A DNA stretch of 39,327 nt, taken from Rhodopirellula europaea 6C (GTDB lineage Bacteria; Planctomycetota; Planctomycetia; Pirellulales; Pirellulaceae). Both the position numbers and the translations under genes were made by a program. The stretch lies in the NCBI RefSeq assembly GCF_000338295.1, contig NZ_ANMO01000186.1:1-39327 (forward strand), in the 5' to 3' direction. Below, piece by piece: positions 8,079 through 16,689 of the stretch (positions within the stretch are counted from its first letter, which is position 1; every line of letters begins with the position of its first letter). Below the pieces are notes generated by a model. It had not been told where the DNA came from and made no database searches. It saw only the letters and a list, made by a program, of their open reading frames with translations.

Positions 8079-9062
8079 GTGCCCGCCGTGGAATCGAAAC
8101 GGACCATTCGTGAAGTCTGGATCTTCACCAGCCCCAAGGCGGGGACGGGTGCCGGACGCGGAGAAATCTTGCGATTGATCGAACTGTGTCGCGCCGGTGG
8201 TTTGACCTGTCGCCGGATCGACAATTTGGCGGAGCTCGCCGAAAGAGTGGGCGATGCGGATCGTTTGCCCGATGATGTCGCCGTCGTCGGGGCCGGTGGT
8301 GACGGGACGCTGGCGTTGTTGGCTGGTCAATTGCCGCCGGGCAGTGCACTGATTCCGATGCCGATGGGGACGGAAAATCTGCTGGCCCGATACTACAAGT
8401 ATTCACCCCAGGCGGAGGATGTGCTGGCGACCATCCGTCGCGGCGATGCGATGAAAATTGATGCGGGTCGAGCGAACGGACGATTGTTTTTGGTGATGGT
8501 GACAGCGGGCTTCGATGCCGAGGTCGTCCGAGCGATGCATTTGACTCGTCGCGGTCACATCAATCGATTCAGCTACGCACGACCACTCTGGCGAGCGATC
8601 CGTCGCTATGCGTTTCCCGTGATCGATGCGGAAATGGAAAACGCCGTCGCGGTATCGTCCGAGAAGGCGGTTGTCGCGGGAGCCGGTGGGAACGCACCGA
8701 GTGCCGAGGCGTCTTCGCCCAGTCAATTGATTCGCACCAGCGGTTGCTGGATGATGGCTTTCAATCTGCCTTGCTACGCGGCTTCGTTGCCGATCGAGCC
8801 CGAAGCGAATGGCAACGATGGCAAACTGGATTTGATCAACCTGACTTATGGATCCGTGATCGCGGGGTTGCGGTACTTGATGTCGTTGCCCGGTGGGCGT
8901 CACTTGAAAAGAGCCGACGTCTTTCGCTTTCAATCGACCAAGATCACGTGGACCAGCCTGTCGCGGGTGCCTTATCAAATTGACGGGGATTACGCCGGAC
9001 GATTGCCAGTCCAGATTGAAGTCCTGCCTGACCACGTCACGTTGCTTCGGCCCGCCGAGTAA
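8079..9062 (+). CDS. diacylglycerol/sphingosine-kinase-family lipid kinase
   Basis: The protein has about 327 residues. Possible starts are TTG 8073, GTG 8079 and GTG 8088; I chose GTG 8079, which yields MPAVESKRTIREVW. The N-terminal catalytic domain shows the family signatures: SPKAGTGAGRGEI (the SPxAGxG start), VVGAGGDGTLALLAG (GGDGT nucleotide-binding loop) and PMPMGTENLLARY (the P-x-GT-x-N-x-x-A loop). The C-terminal beta domain includes NDGKLDLINL and YQIDGDY, also standard. Members of the DAGK_cat (YegS/BmrU) family phosphorylate a lipid alcohol using ATP. The substrate cannot be read from sequence. A Ala/Gly/Ser-rich insert near residues 190-215 is probably a surface loop. It precedes kdsA on the same strand by about 180 bases, consistent with a role in envelope lipids. 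Confidence 0.9.
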   Translation: MPAVESKRTIREVWIFTSPKAGTGAGRGEILRLIELCRAGGLTCRRIDNLAELAERVGDADRLPDDVAVVGAGGDGTLALLAGQLPPGSALIPMPMGTENLLARYYKYSPQAEDVLATIRRGDAMKIDAGRANGRLFLVMVTAGFDAEVVRAMHLTRRGHINRFSYARPLWRAIRRYAFPVIDAEMENAVAVSSEKAVVAGAGGNAPSAEASSPSQLIRTSGCWMMAFNLPCYAASLPIEPEANGNDGKLDLINLTYGSVIAGLRYLMSLPGGRHLKRADVFRFQSTKITWTSLSRVPYQIDGDYAGRLPVQIEVLPDHVTLLRPAE

Positions 9063-9243
9063 GCAGGATTTCGATCATGGTTTTTGCCATGCGAACACGG
9101 GCGCTGACATCGTCAGTCGGATTGGCAACGAAACCGGCAACCGCCAAGATAAAACGAAGCAATCTGATTGCTGGGTCGACTTGGCAGATTGATTTGTCGG
9201 TCGGCTCGCGATCATTGGATTGTTTCTGATCCACCCGACCCGC

Positions 9244-10104
9244 ATGGCCTGCGAAACGATGACCGAAACCCCAGAGATTCAACCCGTTCGAATTCGCGAT
9301 TACGTGTGTGGGCCGGGGGAACCGTTGTTGGTGATCGCTGGGCCGTGCGTGTTGCAATCGCGTGAGTTGGCTCTGCAAATTGGCGAGGAATTGGCCCGGA
9401 TCAATCAGCGTTCTGACGTGCAAGTGATCTTCAAGGCTTCGTTCGACAAAGCCAACCGGACTAGTTTGGCGGCCAAACGCGGGCCGGGGATCGAGCAAGG
9501 ATTGGGGCTGCTTGAGGCCGTTCGGGCCAACACCGGATTGCCCGTGACGACCGATATTCACTTGCCCGAGCAGGCGGCAGCGGTCGCGGAAGTTTGCGAT
9601 TTGCTGCAAATTCCTGCCTTCCTAGCTCGCCAGACGGATTTGTTGGTTGCCGCCGCGAGCACGGGACGACCCGTGAACGTGAAAAAGGGGCAATTCATGT
9701 CTCCGGGGGACATGCGGTACGTCGTTGATAAACTGCGAGGTTCCGGCGATGGCGGCGTGATGGCGTGCGAACGAGGCACGTTTTTCGGCTACGGCCGTTT
9801 GGTCAACGACATGCAAGCGATTCCGATCATGCGATCTCTGGGTGTTCCCGTCGTTTTTGACGCCACTCACAGTGTCCAACAACCGGGCGGATTGGGCGGT
9901 GCAACCGGCGGAAATCGAGAAATGGTCGAACCATTGGCTCGCGCCGCCGTAGCCATCGGTTGTGATGCTCTCTTTTTCGAGACGCACCCCGATCCGCAAA
10001 CGTCGCCCAGCGACGGGCCGAACATGATCCCGTTGGACCGATTCGCGGGAACGTTGGACCGTTTGCTGCGATTGCGAGAAGCGGTTGACGGCCTGGATGG
10101 TTGA
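9244..10104 (+). CDS. kdsA: 3-deoxy-8-phosphooctulonate (Kdo-8-P) synthase
   Basis: The protein has about 286 residues from ATG 9244; a second ATG at 9259 is equally possible and an upstream TTG at 9220 is less likely. KdsA condenses phosphoenolpyruvate with arabinose 5-phosphate to give Kdo-8-phosphate, the precursor of the Kdo of lipopolysaccharide inner core. Diagnostic blocks are [14 protein letters not shown] (substrate loop), [57 protein letters not shown] and FFETHPDP. The IAGPC block has Cys35, and together with the His, Glu and Asp of later motifs this is the metal-dependent type seen in Aquifex; the E. coli enzyme has Asn at that position. Length and all motifs fit an active enzyme. 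It implies an LPS-like outer-membrane glycolipid in this organism. Confidence 0.96.
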   Translation: MACETMTETPEIQPVRIRDYVCGPGEPLLVIAGPCVLQSRELALQIGEELARINQRSDVQVIFKASFDKANRTSLAAKRGPGIEQGLGLLEAVRANTGLPVTTDIHLPEQAAAVAEVCDLLQIPAFLARQTDLLVAAASTGRPVNVKKGQFMSPGDMRYVVDKLRGSGDGGVMACERGTFFGYGRLVNDMQAIPIMRSLGVPVVFDATHSVQQPGGLGGATGGNREMVEPLARAAVAIGCDALFFETHPDPQTSPSDGPNMIPLDRFAGTLDRLLRLREAVDGLDG

Positions 10105-10167
10105 TCGGCCCGCGATGCAACGTTTTCGAAACGCTTTCTTTTCTTCGCTGCTCTGTTTGTTCCCGCC

Positions 10168-11952
10168 GTGCTCCATTCCGCCAAACAAGCCCTGACGTTC
10201 GCTCTTTCACCCGCATCGGTATTGGCATGCATGGCGTCCGCCGCGGTCTTGTTGACCGGGTGCACCGATGATTCGGAAACCGTTCGCCGAATTCAAACGC
10301 AACGACAAGTCGCATTGCAAAAACAGTCTCAACAGGATCACCTCGGTGAAACCGTTTCGCTGCTGAGCCAATTTGTGGGGCTGAACGAAGAGAAGGCCAG
10401 CCGCCAAATTTCTTATCACCTAAACCAGTGGTCACAGAATCAATCTGGAGACGGTGGCTCGGTCGAAATGCCGGAACTGGCATCCACGTTGACCGACGTT
10501 TTGCCAGAAGAAAATCTGCGAACGGAAGTTTTGCGGGACGAGTTTCAGCCGTCCGACGTCAGCGTGCTGCGAGACGCCTATTTGTTTCGGCAGGCGGTTC
10601 AGTGGATCGACGATCCCATTCGAGAAGATCCGCTGTTGGTCGATTGGTTGAAGGACTTGTCCGGTGAGATCGGCGAAGATGCCGCCAGTCAACTTCGAAC
10701 GGCGTGCCGTTTGTTTGATTGGACAGTTCGCAACGTTGCGGTGGAGCCACTGGACAGCTCAACGAATGTGCCTCCGCAAGTCCCGCAGCCTCAGTTTCCG
10801 TTTGGCATGAAGTTGGAAGGGCCCGGTTATCGACAAACGTTGTATCAAACGATTTGGCGCGGTCGCGGGGATTCCATTCAACGTGCCAACGTCTTCACGG
10901 CACTGTGCGAGCAAGCGGGAGTGATCTCCGCGGTGTTGGCTCGGCAATCGGACGAGGACGGAGCGTTGACGCCTTGGGCGGTCGGCGTTTTGGCGGGTCA
11001 TCAAATTTACTTGTTCGAAACCGAATTGGGATTGCCGATTCCCGGTCCTGATCAAGTTGGCATTGCGACGTTGGAACAGGCTCGCAAAGAGCCGACGGTG
11101 ATGCGTCGTTTGGATGTTGCCGGCTACTTCGATTACCCGTATTCGCGAACCGATATTCAGCAGAGCGTTGCGTTGCTCAACAGCCGAATGCAGGCCATCT
11201 CGCCACGGATGAAAAAGCTGGAAGACGGGCTGACGGGCGATCGTCGGATGACGTTGTATGTGGATGTTGATGCAGTCGCCGAAAAGCTGGACGCGATTCC
11301 AGGTGTTGCCGGCGTGCGAATGTGGACAATGCCGTTGTTGGCAGAAATCTATCAAGCCGAAGCCCGACGGATGGTCGCCCGAGATCCTTTGTTCTCGTTC
11401 TACTACACGTCTCGCTGGGCGGTGTTGGAGGGGCAAGATGAGATGGCCCGGAACCTTTCCAGCGGTCGCTGGCAGCACCTGACCGGGCAGTTTGCCGATG
11501 ATGACATCGAAGGCGTGAAGGGCGCTCGAACCCGCTATTTGGAACAACGTGCTCCCGAATTCGAGATTTCGGATTTGCGGATCAATGTTGATTTGCAAAA
11601 GCGATATGGTCTGCGACGCGGATTGGGAATCGATAGCTCTCAGTACGACCAGCAACTGCAACAGATTCAAATGTTCATGCGTTTGGGCAAACGCACTGCA
11701 ACGCACTGGTTGGCACTGGTTCAGTACGACGATGGGCGATTCGACACCGCAGCGAATTGGTTCGAAAAACGAGTTTTGGATGAAGACCAAATGTCGATGT
11801 GGGAAGATTCCGCTCGCTACAACCTGGCTCGAGCCAAAGAGCATGCCCAGGAGTGGGACGAGGTGGAAGAATTGCTGAAATCGGAGCGAACCTACAGCGG
11901 TCATGGCAACCGTTTGCGGGCTAGATTGATCGACAAGTCATTTCGAGAGTGA
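10168..11952 (+). CDS. lipoprotein with transglutaminase-like region
   Basis: The protein has 594 residues and starts at GTG 10168, the only common start between the preceding in-frame TGA (10102) and the lipobox. The signal ends in LLTGC, so the mature protein should carry a lipidated cysteine. Residues about 170-290 have the spacing of a transglutaminase-like core (ACRLFDWTVRNVAV, then GDSIQRANVFTALCEQAGVISAVLA, then GHQIYLFETELGLPIPG). The cysteine usual before the R-A-x-x-F segment is replaced by GDS, so catalysis is doubtful. The C-terminal about 80 residues (HWLALVQYDDGRFDTAANWFEKRVL, ARYNLARAKEHAQEWDEVEELL) look like TPR helices. It follows kdsA by 63 bases and may be co-transcribed. 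Similar large planctomycete lipoproteins are uncharacterised. Confidence 0.85.
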   Translation: MLHSAKQALTFALSPASVLACMASAAVLLTGCTDDSETVRRIQTQRQVALQKQSQQDHLGETVSLLSQFVGLNEEKASRQISYHLNQWSQNQSGDGGSVEMPELASTLTDVLPEENLRTEVLRDEFQPSDVSVLRDAYLFRQAVQWIDDPIREDPLLVDWLKDLSGEIGEDAASQLRTACRLFDWTVRNVAVEPLDSSTNVPPQVPQPQFPFGMKLEGPGYRQTLYQTIWRGRGDSIQRANVFTALCEQAGVISAVLARQSDEDGALTPWAVGVLAGHQIYLFETELGLPIPGPDQVGIATLEQARKEPTVMRRLDVAGYFDYPYSRTDIQQSVALLNSRMQAISPRMKKLEDGLTGDRRMTLYVDVDAVAEKLDAIPGVAGVRMWTMPLLAEIYQAEARRMVARDPLFSFYYTSRWAVLEGQDEMARNLSSGRWQHLTGQFADDDIEGVKGARTRYLEQRAPEFEISDLRINVDLQKRYGLRRGLGIDSSQYDQQLQQIQMFMRLGKRTATHWLALVQYDDGRFDTAANWFEKRVLDEDQMSMWEDSARYNLARAKEHAQEWDEVEELLKSERTYSGHGNRLRARLIDKSFRE

Positions 11953-11977
11953 CTCACTAGATCAGCGGTGATACAAT
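11949..11977 (+). promoter_or_regulatory. sigma70-like promoter for the second cytochrome pair
   Basis: GTGACT at 11949-11954 and TACAAT at 11972-11977 are separated by exactly 17 bases. The pair overlaps the end of the lipoprotein gene and lies about 95 bases before the cytochrome start at 12072. Both hexamers are one or two mismatches from consensus. Planctomycete promoters are not well mapped, so this is a prediction. Confidence 0.4.
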
Positions 11978-11993
11978 GGCACCTGTCGGTTTT

Positions 11994-12016
11994 GAGACGG
12001 ATTGAACGTCCGTCTC
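11994..12016 (+). other. hairpin in the leader of the second cytochrome gene
   Basis: GAGACGGA at 11994-12001 pairs perfectly with TCCGTCTC at 12009-12016 around a 7-base loop. No T-run follows on either strand, so it is not a standard terminator. It lies just downstream of the predicted promoter and about 55 bases before the start codon, where it could stabilise the mRNA or act in termination of the upstream lipoprotein transcript. Confidence 0.45.
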
Positions 12017-12071
12017 CCCACCTCAAGCCGTCCCCCGCCATCCTCCCCTCCCGCCAGTAAGCGAAACGACG

Positions 12072-14783
12072 ATGTTCGTCCGCCGATCCTATCGAGACCA
12101 TCGGTCTTTTTATGCGCGCCAACAGAGCGACCTCGATTCGAAATGGATCAGACGTTTGAGTGCCGGATTGGTCGCGTTGCTGATCCTTCCGGTTTGGGCC
12201 TGCGCCGATGACACGGATTTCTTCGAAGCCAAAGTCCGGCCGCTATTGATCGAGCGGTGCTACGAGTGTCATTCGGTCGAGTCCGGCGAATCGATGGGAG
12301 ACTATCGGCTCGATTCCGCTCCCGCGATGCACGCCGGTGGATCACGCGGCGCATCGATCGTCCCGGGTGATGCTGATGCCAGCGTCCTGGTTCGGGCGAT
12401 CAGCTACAGCGAACCCGGGTTGGAAATGCCGCCGGATGAAAAACTCAGCGACGACGAAATCGAAATTCTCAAACATTGGATCGATTCGGGAGCACCTGAT
12501 CCGCGAACCGATGAGGATCCGCCGGAAGAGTCCGTCTCGCCGCTCAGTCGCGATGTGAAATCGCACTGGGCCTTTGTCCCGCCAAACCGTGTCAGCGGAA
12601 CGGAACTGCGGGACAACAATGTTGAGGTTCATCCTTCATCACGTGATTTGATGGATGACTTGTCGGCAAAGTATGCCAGCGAGTTGGGAATTCCTGTCGG
12701 TGAGATCGCGGACCGCGACACATTGCTTCGCCGCTTGCACTTTGATTTGTCCGGACTTCCGCCTACTTATGATGAACTGAAGTCTTTCCGCGAAGATCGT
12801 CGTCCGGATGCGTTTCAAAGACGCGTGAATCGGATGGTGGCGGATCCTCGCATGAGTGAACGGATGGGCCGGCACTGGTTGGACGTCGCACGCTATGCCG
12901 ACACGATTGGATACACGACTGCCGGCAAAGAACGCACGATCAAAGGATCGCATCGTTACCGTGACTGGGTATTGAAAGCGTTTGCCGAGGACATGCCTTT
13001 TGACGAAATGGTGCGTCATCAGTTGGCGGGCGACCGAACGGATCCTGAGAACGAGAATGGCAATGCCGACGCGATGGGATTCATCACGATCGGCCGAAAA
13101 TTTTTGTCCAACGATGACACGCTGGATGATCGCATTGATGTCATCACGCGAGGGTTGTTGGGACTGACCGTTTCATGTGCTCGTTGCCACGACCACAAGT
13201 TCGATCCGATCCCAACGGTGGATTACTACTCGCTCTACAACGTGCTGAACAACAGCGTTCCGCCGGAAGACTTGGACGCCGCGGCCAGCCCGTTGATGTT
13301 GGTCGATCGCGACAAGCTTCGACGGCAGCAGGTTTACATTCGAGGCCAGCGGGGCAATCGCGGAGACGACGCGCCACGGCAGTATCTGACTGCGTTTCGT
13401 CGATCAGAGGAAATTCCGTTTGAAAATGGCAGTGGCCGTTTGGACCTCGCAGAAAAAATCGTCGCGGATGACAACCCTTTGACTGCCCGCGTGTACGTCA
13501 ATCGTGTGTGGGGGCATTTGACCGGACGCCCGCTGGTGGATTCGCCCAGCGACTTTGGCTTTCGAACCGCTGCTCCGGCGATTCCAGAAACGCTTGATGA
13601 TTTGGCGGCGGACTTTCAAACGCACTGGAGCACCCAGCGATTGATGCGTCGTATTTTGATGACTCGTATTTACCAGCAGTCATCGAACGCGGATGCGGAT
13701 TCTCTCTCCCTCGATCCAAACAACACGGCTCTGGCCAGAGCGGAACGACGACGACGAGATTTTGAATCGCTGCGTGATAGCATCTTGGTCGGTGCCGGCC
13801 AGATCGATTGCCAATACGGCGGGGAGTCGGTTGAGATCACGTCACCGACCATCACGCCGCGGCGAACCTTGTATGCGATGATCAACCGTCAAAACTTGCC
13901 GGGATTGTTTCGCACGTTTGATTTCGCCAGTCCCGATATGCACTCGCCTGAACGTTATCAAACGACGGTGCCGCAGCAGGCATTGTTCTTGATGAACCAT
14001 TCGCAGTTATCTTCGGCTGCATTGGCGGCAGCAAACCAGGTGAAGCAGGATCGCACCGCCGATGTCGGCCAACAAGTGACAATGCTGTTTCGGCGGTTGC
14101 TTCAACGCGAGCCATCCGAATCGGAATTGGACGCAGCGGTTGCATTCGTTCAGTCCGATGTCTTGCCTCCGTTGGTCAACGCTGATCCTCGGGAGCTTTG
14201 GTCGTATGGCACGGCCAAGTGGGAAAACAAACAGCTCAGCGAGTTCACTCCATTCCCAGTCTTTGACAAGAATGGTTGGCAAATCGAGACCAAGTATCCA
14301 AGTCCGGGGGCGTTCACCTACGCTCGGCTGACCAACGAAGGCGGGCATCCAGGGCATGGCGACAACGCGGCGGTGGTACGCCGATGGAAGAGTCCCGTGG
14401 ATGGCGTCGTCAAAGTTATCGGAATGGTCGGCCACCGGGCGAAGCAAGGCGATGGGATTCAGGCGGTGATTCGGATCGCCGGTGAGGTCGTATTTGACGA
14501 GAAGCAATTCAGCAGCAATCGACCTCTGCCAGCCAAGAAACGCAAGATTCGTAAAGGTGAATTCGTCGAGTTCATCGCTCACAGCGGTCCGACGTTGAGC
14601 CACGATAGTTTCTTCTGGCGATCAAAGATTTCGGCGACGGCAGATGATGGGTCGGTGGTCGAAGCCAACTCGGTGGACGATTTCAGTGGCCCATTCCAAA
14701 AGACCGAAACACCTCAGCTGGATCGCCTGGCGCAGCTCGCCCAGGTTTTATTCCTCACCAACGAATTCGCATTCGTGGATTGA
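12072..14783 (+). CDS. planctomycete c-type cytochrome, DUF1549-DUF1553, with an inserted C-terminal domain
   Basis: The protein has 903 residues with an N-terminal hydrophobic export segment (LSAGLVALLILPVWACA). The first haem site is CYECH at residues 63-67 in the PSCyt1 domain. DUF1549 spans about 180-380 (LPPTYDELKSFRED, MGRHWLDVARYADTIGY) and ends in a second motif, CARCH at 369-373, followed by DHKFDP. DUF1553 begins near 453 (LDLAEKIVADDNPLTARVYVNRVWG) and includes PQQALFLMNHSQL. At about 707-860 an extra domain, mostly predicted beta, interrupts DUF1553, whose last block (VLFLTNEFAFVD) resumes at the C-terminus. The stretch between DUF1549 and DUF1553 is short for the family. The DUF1501 partner starts three bases after the stop. 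Periplasmic electron transfer is inferred; the substrate is unknown. Confidence 0.92.
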   Translation: MFVRRSYRDHRSFYARQQSDLDSKWIRRLSAGLVALLILPVWACADDTDFFEAKVRPLLIERCYECHSVESGESMGDYRLDSAPAMHAGGSRGASIVPGDADASVLVRAISYSEPGLEMPPDEKLSDDEIEILKHWIDSGAPDPRTDEDPPEESVSPLSRDVKSHWAFVPPNRVSGTELRDNNVEVHPSSRDLMDDLSAKYASELGIPVGEIADRDTLLRRLHFDLSGLPPTYDELKSFREDRRPDAFQRRVNRMVADPRMSERMGRHWLDVARYADTIGYTTAGKERTIKGSHRYRDWVLKAFAEDMPFDEMVRHQLAGDRTDPENENGNADAMGFITIGRKFLSNDDTLDDRIDVITRGLLGLTVSCARCHDHKFDPIPTVDYYSLYNVLNNSVPPEDLDAAASPLMLVDRDKLRRQQVYIRGQRGNRGDDAPRQYLTAFRRSEEIPFENGSGRLDLAEKIVADDNPLTARVYVNRVWGHLTGRPLVDSPSDFGFRTAAPAIPETLDDLAADFQTHWSTQRLMRRILMTRIYQQSSNADADSLSLDPNNTALARAERRRRDFESLRDSILVGAGQIDCQYGGESVEITSPTITPRRTLYAMINRQNLPGLFRTFDFASPDMHSPERYQTTVPQQALFLMNHSQLSSAALAAANQVKQDRTADVGQQVTMLFRRLLQREPSESELDAAVAFVQSDVLPPLVNADPRELWSYGTAKWENKQLSEFTPFPVFDKNGWQIETKYPSPGAFTYARLTNEGGHPGHGDNAAVVRRWKSPVDGVVKVIGMVGHRAKQGDGIQAVIRIAGEVVFDEKQFSSNRPLPAKKRKIRKGEFVEFIAHSGPTLSHDSFFWRSKISATADDGSVVEANSVDDFSGPFQKTETPQLDRLAQLAQVLFLTNEFAFVD

Positions 14784-14786
14784 ATC

Positions 14787-16208
14787 ATGAATCTCCCTTT
14801 GTCTCGTCGTGATGCATTGAAAGTTTGCGGGATGGGCTTTGGCTCGCTCGCATTGACCGATGCCTTGTGCCGTGAAAGTGCTGCGTCTGGGTTGCCGAAC
14901 CCGGCGGACTTTCGCGGCGAAGTGATGCCACACTTTCCGGCGAAAGCGAAGCGTGTCATTCACTTGTTCATGAACGGTGGTCCCAGCCAAGTGGACTCGT
15001 TTGATCGCAAACCGGCGTTGGAAGAGTTCGATGGCAAATCGGCTCCGATGGCGAACCTGAAGACCGAACGCCCGACCGGCAACGTGATGCGCTCGCCCTA
15101 CAAATGGGACAAGTATGGCGAGTGCGGACTGGAAGTCAGCGAGTTGTTCGAACACACCGCAAAGCACGCGGATGACTTGTGTGTGATCAACAGCATGTAC
15201 GCGGACGTTCCAAATCACGAGCCTTCATTGCTGCTGATGAATTGCGGCGAAGCCCGTTTGATTCGTCCTGCAATGGGATCCTGGCTTACTTACGGTTTGG
15301 GAAGCGGCAACGAGAACTTGCCCTCGTTCATCGCGATGTGCCCGGGTGGATACCCGATCAAGGAATCACAGAACTGGCAAAACGGATTCTTGCCCGGCAA
15401 GTATCAAGGCACCTACATCGACAGCAGTTTCGCGACGGTCGAGCGATTGTTGGAAAACATTCGCGGCCGTTCGGTTCACCCGACCAACCAGCGTGAGCAG
15501 TTGGACCTGTTGTCGAAGTTGAACCAGCAGCACGCCGTTCAGCGTGGAAATGACCCTCGCTTGGAATCACGCATCGAGTCATTTGAACTTGCCTATCGAA
15601 TGCAAAGCGAAGCGTCGGAAGCGTTCGACATCAGTCGCGAAACGGAAGAGACGCGGAAAATGTACGGCGAGGGAGATTTCTCACGGCAAGCGTTGATCGC
15701 TCGTCGGTTGGTCGAACGCGGTGTCCGTTTTGTGCAGCTTTACACCGGTGCCGGCCAACCTTGGGATAGCCACGATGACTTGGACAAGGCCCACCGGCGA
15801 GTTGCCAAAGGCGTCGACCAAGGAATCGGGGCTTTGCTGACTGATCTCAAGCGAACCGGTTTGCTGGATGAAACGCTTGTGATTTGGGGCGGAGAATTTG
15901 GACGGACTCCCGTCGTTGAAATGCCCAAAAAAGGATCCAACCAAGGCAAGATGAACGGTCGCGACCACAACCACTACGGGTTCACGATGTGGATGGCCGG
16001 CGGTGGCGTGAACGCCGGAACCCGAGTTGGAGCAACCGACGAGCTGGGTTTCAAAGCGGTGGAAAACCGAGTTCACGTGCACGATTTGCACGCCACGATT
16101 TTGCGCCTGATGGGTTACGACCACAAACGACTGACGTACCGCTACGCTGGTCGCGATTTCAGATTGACCGACGTCCACGGACGAATCGTCGACGAGATCA
16201 TCGGTTGA
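14787..16208 (+). CDS. DUF1501 protein, Tat-exported partner of the DUF1549-DUF1553 cytochrome
   Basis: The protein has 473 residues. The N-terminus (SRRDALKVCGMGFGSLALTDAL) is a twin-arginine type signal. The body carries DUF1501 blocks: KRVIHLFMNGGPSQVDSFDRKP (an alkaline-phosphatase-like metal-site start), MRSPYKWDKYGECGLEVSELF, INSMYADVPNHEPSLLLMN, VRFVQLYTGAGQPWDSHDDL and a C-terminal DETLVIWGGEFGRTP followed by GRDHNHYGFTMWMAGGGV. The Asp, His and Glu residues in these blocks fit a metal-binding fold related to sulfatases and alkaline phosphatases, but an activity is not established. It starts three bases after the cytochrome stop, so they form one operon. The pairing of DUF1553 and DUF1501 genes is a regular planctomycete arrangement. 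Confidence 0.94.
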   Translation: MNLPLSRRDALKVCGMGFGSLALTDALCRESAASGLPNPADFRGEVMPHFPAKAKRVIHLFMNGGPSQVDSFDRKPALEEFDGKSAPMANLKTERPTGNVMRSPYKWDKYGECGLEVSELFEHTAKHADDLCVINSMYADVPNHEPSLLLMNCGEARLIRPAMGSWLTYGLGSGNENLPSFIAMCPGGYPIKESQNWQNGFLPGKYQGTYIDSSFATVERLLENIRGRSVHPTNQREQLDLLSKLNQQHAVQRGNDPRLESRIESFELAYRMQSEASEAFDISRETEETRKMYGEGDFSRQALIARRLVERGVRFVQLYTGAGQPWDSHDDLDKAHRRVAKGVDQGIGALLTDLKRTGLLDETLVIWGGEFGRTPVVEMPKKGSNQGKMNGRDHNHYGFTMWMAGGGVNAGTRVGATDELGFKAVENRVHVHDLHATILRLMGYDHKRLTYRYAGRDFRLTDVHGRIVDEIIG

Positions 16209-16251
16209 TCAGAGTGCCCAACCAAGGTCATCCGATTCCGACCTCTTCTGC

Positions 16252-16286
16252 ATGCTCCTGCTCAGCGAAGCGGTGCTCGCACTCGA
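16252..16286 (-). repeat. interspersed GC-rich repeat, copy 1
   Basis: Read on the minus strand this copy includes CGAGTGCGAGCACCGCTTCG followed by CTGAGCAGGAGC. Copy 2 on the opposite strand at 16579-16603 shares the core CGAGTRCGAGCACCG and TCGCTGA, with two bases missing. The two copies face each other about 290 bases apart. Confidence 0.5.
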
Positions 16287-16578
16287 TGTCAGGATGGTAT
16301 CCCGCGGCACCATCGGATTTCATCGCCATTCAGGGCAGCATCACAATGGTCCGATCGAGGATCGCATTCATCGCAACATCGTCTTGAAATTTGATTCTGT
16401 TGGTTCTCAGCAGCACGTATTGGAGGCGGCACGCAGCCATTGGTCGCGAGCGTGACGTCGCAAACCGCTCAGCGACGGTGGTGTCGCGAAAGACCGAGCA
16501 ACGTCGTTGGTCGAAAGTAGGTCAGCGTCGAGTCGTTCGCGGTCAAACGTTCGCGAGGACAATATGGACGGGTTTCGA

Positions 16579-16603
16579 TCACGAGTACGAGCACCGTCGC
16601 TGA
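16579..16603 (+). repeat. interspersed GC-rich repeat, copy 2
   Basis: This copy contains ACGAGTACGAGCACCG followed by TCGCTGA, matching copy 1 on the opposite strand except for a two-base deletion and one transition. A GAGCACGAGCACGA tract follows at 16611. The type resembles degenerate repeats between genes; the family name is not known to me. Confidence 0.5.
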
Positions 16604-16689
16604 CCCGTCTGAGCACGAGCACGAATCTGGAAAGCTAGCTGGCACCTCAAGCTCTTGAGCTTTGTGCCCAATTGCCCCGAGACCGATAG

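Larger units (their letters stand above)
16209..16689. other. non-coding stretch with remnants of an interspersed repeat
   Basis: About 480 bases with no convincing gene. It contains an inverted pair of GC-rich repeat copies, described separately at 16252-16286 and 16579-16603, and a further exact 12-base inverted match, TCAGCGACGGTG at 16469-16480 with CACCGTCGCTGA at 16592-16603. The weak minus-strand frame at 16407-16622 translates partly from these repeats and is not accepted as a gene. No transposase, tRNA or terminator with a T-run is seen. Confidence 0.5.

Noticed and set aside
8403-9035. Minus-strand frame of 210 codons opposite the lipid kinase gene
   Set aside because: Antisense shadow; the plus strand has GGDGT and other kinase motifs.
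9070-9100. Small hairpin CATGG-TTTTTG-CCATG after the lipid kinase gene
   Set aside because: Only five paired bases with the T-run in the loop, so it is not a convincing terminator.
10759-11904. Long minus-strand frame opposite the lipoprotein gene (about 381 codons)
   Set aside because: Composition rich in His, Gln and Arg, no start context, and the opposite strand has a clear lipoprotein gene.
16407-16622. Minus-strand frame containing DGARTRDRN
   Set aside because: Low complexity and derived from the repeat copies. I looked for a tRNA because such peptides sometimes come from tRNA antisense, but no cloverleaf could be drawn.
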